Below, piece after piece: positions 4,825 to 7,545 of a stretch of DNA of 7,545 nt. The DNA comes from Bovifimicola sp964595785 (lineage in GTDB: Bacteria; Bacillota; Clostridia; Lachnospirales; Lachnospiraceae). Position numbers and translations under genes: made by a program. Position 1 is the stretch's first letter. Every line of letters begins with the position of its first letter. Under the pieces are notes generated by a model that was not told the DNA's origin, did no database searches, and worked only from the letters and a program-made list of their open reading frames with translations. The stretch lies in contig CAZQRO010000089.1 in assembly GCA_964595785.1 (NCBI GenBank), forward strand, positions 1-7,545. The letters are read 5' to 3'.

Positions 4825-5889
4825 ATGGATTCACAATCAAGAAAATATTTTATAACAATCAACAATCCTATTGATAAAGGATATACTCACGATGAAATTT
4901 TAAAATGTCTCCTGACTTTATCTTCTTTAAGATATGTGTGTATGTGTGATGAGATTGGAAATAAAACAAAAACTTATCATACGCATATTTACACTGTTTT
5001 TGAAAATGCTAAAAGATTTTCAACTTTGAAAAATACACTACCTCATGCAGATATAGAAAATGCTAAAGGTAATAACCAACAAAATCGTGATTATATTTTT
5101 AAAGCTGGAAAATGGGAAAATACTGATAAACAGGAAACTTCAATTCCTGAATCTAAATTTGAATGGGGTGAACTGCCCTCTGATAAAACCATCCCCACAA
5201 AAGAAACTGATATTTTACAGCTTATACAACAATATCTTGATGATGATATGTCCCCTCGTGAAATATACTCAAAAGGTGTGTCTTTTTTAAAATATAAATC
5301 AATCATCAAACAGGCATATTTTGATAAGCGCTATAGAGAAACACCTGTTGAACGTAAAGTTGAATTTTATTATCATATAGGCGCGAGTGGTTCTGGTAAA
5401 AGTTATGAGCATATAAAATTAATTCAGCAATATGGCGATGATGCTATCTACTATATGACTGACTATTCTAATGGAGGGACAGCAGGACTTGATGGGTATT
5501 GTGGTGAGCCAATTCTTTTTATGGATGAATTCAAATCAAACTTACCCTATTCATTACTTTTACAATTAACAGACAAATATCGTGCAGACATTCACTGTAG
5601 ATATAATAATTGCACAGCTCTTTGGACTACAATTCATTTAACTAGTGTATTTCCACCTGAGAAATTGTATTCAAATATGGTTTCAGAATGTGACCGACAA
5701 ATTGACAGTATTACACAGCTTCTTAGACGAATTACATATATTGTATATCATAGAAAAATAGGTAATGAATATTATCGGTTACAAATACCTATGAGTGAAT
5801 ATACCTCATATTATGAATTACAGCAACAATTCACTAAAGATTACCTAAAAAATAGTGGCTTTGAAGTAACAAAATCAATACCAAAATAA
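4825..5889 (+). CDS. rep: CRESS-type rolling-circle replication initiator (HUH endonuclease + SF3 helicase)
   Basis: This 354-aa, two-domain Rep has the length and order of circovirus/geminivirus Rep. Its nuclease domain carries motif I FITINNP (9-15), motif II YHTHIYTVF with the metal-binding H52-x-H54, and motif III DYIFK with catalytic Y90 and K93. The helicase domain carries Walker A GASGSGKS (186-193), Walker B ILFMDEF (230-236, D234 E235), a B'-like stretch after YRAD, and motif C TTIHLTSVFPPE (268-279). Then comes QLLRRITYIVY (298-308), which resembles the arginine-rich end of circovirus helicases. Motif C has Val where viral Reps usually have Asn; as I recall, bacterial plasmid Reps of this kind often lack that Asn. 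It would nick the stem-loop at 4107-4115, then unwind and religate to make circles. The start is set by GAAAGGA. It belongs to the bacterial CRESS-like plasmid Reps rather than the pMV158 or pT181 types. Confidence 0.95.
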   Translation: MDSQSRKYFITINNPIDKGYTHDEILKCLLTLSSLRYVCMCDEIGNKTKTYHTHIYTVFENAKRFSTLKNTLPHADIENAKGNNQQNRDYIFKAGKWENTDKQETSIPESKFEWGELPSDKTIPTKETDILQLIQQYLDDDMSPREIYSKGVSFLKYKSIIKQAYFDKRYRETPVERKVEFYYHIGASGSGKSYEHIKLIQQYGDDAIYYMTDYSNGGTAGLDGYCGEPILFMDEFKSNLPYSLLLQLTDKYRADIHCRYNNCTALWTTIHLTSVFPPEKLYSNMVSECDRQIDSITQLLRRITYIVYHRKIGNEYYRLQIPMSEYTSYYELQQQFTKDYLKNSGFEVTKSIPK

Positions 5890-5914
5890 AATTGAAATAA
5901 AGGAGAGATTCTTA

Positions 5915-6130
5915 ATGATAAAATATACTTATTGGCGCATTAAAAATATTTTTAACAATGATTATGGTTTAACTCTTGAATCAACACACGAATACAAAGG
6001 TGGCAGATATGCACCCTTACGTTATAACTTAATCAATAATAGTACAGGTTCTATTGAAGTTCCTAATGTTACATTAGATGCATTACGCATTTTTCTTGAA
6101 TCAGCAGGTTATTCGCTAAAAGATGAATAA
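5915..6130 (+). CDS. Unknown 71-aa protein between rep and int
   Basis: The family is not recognised. The protein is small and soluble, with an aromatic-rich N-terminus (KYTYWRIKNIF), a beta-like middle (YGLTLESTHEYKGG, RYNLINNSTGSIEV) and a C-terminal helix (TLDALRIFLESAGY). The start is set by AAGGAGA at 5900-5906. It lies 25 bp after rep and 39 bp before int, so all three are probably on one transcript. Genes in this position in integrative elements often encode the recombination directionality factor (Xis). However, I see no clear winged-helix or MerR-like recognition motif, so that is only a positional guess. No frameshift or truncation is apparent. Confidence 0.75.
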   Translation: MIKYTYWRIKNIFNNDYGLTLESTHEYKGGRYAPLRYNLINNSTGSIEVPNVTLDALRIFLESAGYSLKDE

Positions 6131-6169
6131 TAATATATATTAAATTTTAACCAAAGGAGGTGATTACAT

Positions 6170-7372
6170 ATGGATTTATCATCATTATTAAATATGGATT
6201 TATCGTCATTGAATATATTATTGCAGTATGGTATTATTAATCCAGATAGTGTGCAAGATAAAGCTATGCAAATTAAACAATTAATGTCATTACATCCATA
6301 TGCAATCACTGCTCCTGCATCAGAAACAGGCAGATGGCAAACATTTTATAAAGATGCAAATGGAAAACGCAAAAATTTAAAAGCACCAACCAAAGAACAG
6401 TTGATTAAGAAACTAATAACTATATATTCAGCAAATTCAATTGAGAAGAAACTTACATTTTCTAAATTGTATCAAGAATGGCTTGAATATAAACAGACTA
6501 TAACAAACAGTCCTAACACTATTAAACGACACGAACAGCATTACAAAAAATATTTTCTTAATAGCTCATTAAACAATGCTAAGATTATAAATATTGATGA
6601 AATTATGTTAGAACAGGCATGTAATACAATAGTTAAGAAAAATAATCTAAGTCGTAAGGAATGGACTAATGTTAAGACAATTTTAAAAGGAATGTATGAA
6701 TATGCTTATCGAAAGCATTATATTAAAGAAAATCCAATTCCTAATGTACGTGTTTCTGTAAAGTTTCGTCAAATCAACAAAAAAACAGGTGCAACACAAA
6801 CATTTAATTCAGATGAATTAAAAGACCTAAATTCATATTTAGACCAAATGTATAACGAAACCAAAGACAGCTCTTTTATAGCAGTTAGAATTAATTTACT
6901 CTTAGGACTTCGTGTTTCTGAATTAGTGACTTTACGTTGGGATGATATTTCAGAAAAACATATTCATATCGTTAGGGAAGAAATTCGCGACCAAATAACG
7001 AATGAGTATCATGTTGTAGAACATACTAAGACAAATACTGACCGATTTGTTGCGTTAATTCCTAAAGCACAAAAATTATTGCAACTTCTTGAACCCTCTA
7101 CAAGCGAATATATATTCACTCGTGATAATCAAAGGCTTCATTCAAGACAGATTGCATATGTGCTTGAACGATATGCACAACAAAGAAATAAACCTGTAAA
7201 ATCGACACATAAGATGCGAAAAACATATGCTTCAAATCTAAATGCACATGGTGTACCACTTGATTGTATTAGAGAACAGCTCGGTCATTCTAACCTGACA
7301 ACTACTCTATCATACATCTATAATCCATTAACAGAACAAGAGACTTTTGATATGATTAGCAACGCATTATAA
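6170..7372 (+). CDS. int: Tyrosine recombinase (phage-type integrase)
   Basis: This 400-aa protein has the usual three parts. Residues 50-88 form an arm-binding domain (GRWQTFYKDANGKRKNLKAP). Residues 94-190 form a helical core-binding domain (FSKLYQEWLEYK, NTIKRHEQHYKKYF, ILKGMYEYA). The catalytic domain runs from about 210. The whole active-site set is visible: R248 (GLRVSEL), K287 (HTKTNTDR), H347 and R350 (HKMRKTYASN), H373 (LGHS) and nucleophile Y382 (TTLSYIY), nine residues after H373 as in lambda Int. It catalyses integration at, and excision from, the tRNA-Gly 3' end. AAAGGAGGTGA at 6153-6163 fixes the start. An unusual 45-residue N-terminal extension begins with a near repeat (MDLSSLLN, MDLSSLN). 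The gene ends 96 bp from the att core, and arm-type repeats follow at once. All key residues are intact, so it is probably active. Confidence 0.97.
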   Translation: MDLSSLLNMDLSSLNILLQYGIINPDSVQDKAMQIKQLMSLHPYAITAPASETGRWQTFYKDANGKRKNLKAPTKEQLIKKLITIYSANSIEKKLTFSKLYQEWLEYKQTITNSPNTIKRHEQHYKKYFLNSSLNNAKIINIDEIMLEQACNTIVKKNNLSRKEWTNVKTILKGMYEYAYRKHYIKENPIPNVRVSVKFRQINKKTGATQTFNSDELKDLNSYLDQMYNETKDSSFIAVRINLLLGLRVSELVTLRWDDISEKHIHIVREEIRDQITNEYHVVEHTKTNTDRFVALIPKAQKLLQLLEPSTSEYIFTRDNQRLHSRQIAYVLERYAQQRNKPVKSTHKMRKTYASNLNAHGVPLDCIREQLGHSNLTTTLSYIYNPLTEQETFDMISNAL

Positions 7373-7386
7373 AGAAAATTTATAGG

Positions 7387-7405
7387 TGTCTACAATTGTC
7401 TACAA
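7387..7405. repeat. Right arm-type integrase binding repeats
   Basis: Two TGTCTACAA copies lie at 7387-7395 and 7397-7405, ten bp apart and in the same orientation as the left-end cluster. They begin 15 bp after the int stop codon. Presence at both ends and phasing near one helical turn support integrase arm sites, with a three-plus-one (left) and two (right) arrangement. Confidence 0.68.
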
Positions 7406-7418
7406 AATATAAGACAGT

Positions 7419-7453
7419 AAAAAAATAGGGAAGCCCCAAAATACAGGCTTCCC
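7419..7453 (-). terminator. Intrinsic terminator downstream of tRNA-Gly
   Basis: GGGAAGCC (7428-7435) and GGCTTCCC (7446-7453) form a perfect 8-bp, GC-rich stem with a 10-nt loop. On the minus strand it is followed by TA and seven T residues (7425-7419). It therefore stops transcripts leaving the tRNA. It lies on the element side of the core site, so the element supplies it. The stem could also slow int transcripts on the plus strand, although no T-run follows in that direction. Confidence 0.8.
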
Positions 7454-7465
7454 AACCATTTAAAA

Positions 7466-7487
7466 AGAGCGCGAGACGGGACTCGAA
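7466..7487. repeat. Right attachment-site repeat (attR) within tRNA-Gly
   Basis: This 22-bp core is identical to 1-22. It spans the tRNA from the T loop (TTCGA in tRNA sense), through the T-stem 3' strand and acceptor 3' strand, to three bases past the acceptor stem. Recombination here leaves the tRNA complete because the element carries a copy of its 3' end. Strand exchange must lie within these 22 bp. Confidence 0.9.
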
Positions 7488-7540
7488 CCCGCGACCCCGA
7501 CCTTGGCAAGGTCGTGCTCCACCAACTGAGCCACTCGCGC
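7468..7540 (-). tRNA. tRNA-Gly (anticodon GCC)
   Basis: The minus strand folds into a full cloverleaf. The acceptor GCGCGAG (5') pairs with CTCGCGC (3'). The anticodon stem CGACC/GGTCG encloses TTGCCAA with anticodon GCC. The T arm GCGGG/CCCGT encloses TTCGAGT. The discriminator base is U, as in bacterial tRNA-Gly, and CCA is not encoded. It is the integration target, and its 3' end is regenerated by the element. Confidence 0.96.
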
Positions 7541-7545
7541 ATATT

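Larger units (their letters stand above)
1..7487. mobile_element. Integrated CRESS-Rep plasmid-like element in tRNA-Gly
   Basis: The element is bounded by a perfect 22-bp direct repeat (1-22 and 7466-7487). The right copy covers the T-loop-to-3'-end part of an intact tRNA-Gly gene plus 3 bp beyond its acceptor stem. One repeat unit plus the interior is 7465 bp, the predicted size of the excised circle. The cargo order is surface protein (minus strand), XRE regulator, unknown, membrane protein, FtsK-like ATPase, origin, unknown, CRESS-type Rep, unknown, tyrosine integrase. The integrase sits next to the tRNA and converges with it, as is usual for tRNA-targeting elements. All genes have good Shine-Dalgarno sites and uninterrupted frames, so the element looks intact and recent. 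Self-transfer is not shown by the sequence. Confidence 0.92.

Noticed and set aside
4825..5889. Rep as a conjugative relaxase (MOB family)
   Set aside because: The HUH motifs are followed by an SF3 helicase domain, and the origin matches a CRESS replication origin, which marks a replication initiator. A secondary transfer role is not excluded.
1..7487. Filamentous (inovirus-like) prophage
   Set aside because: Rep and an ATPase would fit, but no small coat protein with signal peptide and TM, no adsorption protein, and the ATPase carries FtsK-type rather than Zot-type signatures.

Overview
The window holds one complete, compact integrated mobile element of about 7.5 kb, sitting in the 3' end of a tRNA-Gly(GCC) gene. 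A 22-bp stretch at the left edge (1-22) is repeated exactly at 7466-7487, inside the intact minus-strand tRNA at the right edge. These two copies are the expected attL/attR products of a tyrosine integrase, and the integrase gene lies directly next to the tRNA. The host is probably a Firmicute of the Clostridia, perhaps a Lachnospiraceae relative. That guess rests on low GC, strong AAAGGAGGTGA Shine-Dalgarno sites and the style of the proteins; no host gene other than the tRNA is present.

Layout, left to right. (1) 1-377: the att repeat, a cluster of 11-bp-phased TGTCTACAA repeats that look like integrase arm sites, and a terminator for the minus-strand gene. (2) 378-1400, minus strand: a membrane-anchored, surface-exposed protein with an Ig-like domain, an SH3b domain and a Ser/Gln-rich tail, with its own promoter; it looks like cargo. 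(3) 1401-1876: an AT-rich control region with a plus-strand terminator-like hairpin and a 19-bp palindrome. (4) 1877-4016, plus strand: an XRE-type regulator, a 111-aa protein of unknown function, a two-TM membrane protein and a translationally coupled FtsK/HerA-like ATPase. (5) 4020-4230: a non-coding region packed with hairpins. One is a 9-bp stem whose loop carries TATTATTAC, which fits the NANTATTAC nonanucleotide of CRESS-DNA virus origins, and it is followed by two pairs of GTATCA iterons. (6) 4282-7372, plus strand: a 159-aa unknown protein, a CRESS-type HUH/SF3-helicase Rep, a 71-aa unknown protein and the tyrosine integrase. (7) 7373-7545: two more arm-type repeats, a terminator facing the tRNA, and the tRNA.

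Inferred way of working: Int excises the element as a circle of about 7465 bp. Rep nicks the stem-loop and replicates the circle by a rolling-circle mechanism like that of circoviruses and geminiviruses. The membrane protein and the FtsK-like ATPase may move DNA through the envelope or couple it to a host or helper machine, and the XRE protein may control the switch. No coat protein and no type IV secretion genes were seen. The element therefore resembles an integrated CRESS plasmid with a minimal FtsK-type transfer module, analogous to actinomycete AICEs, rather than a classical ICE or a filamentous prophage. Int, Rep, the origin and the tRNA are firm calls; transfer and the roles of the small proteins are inference.
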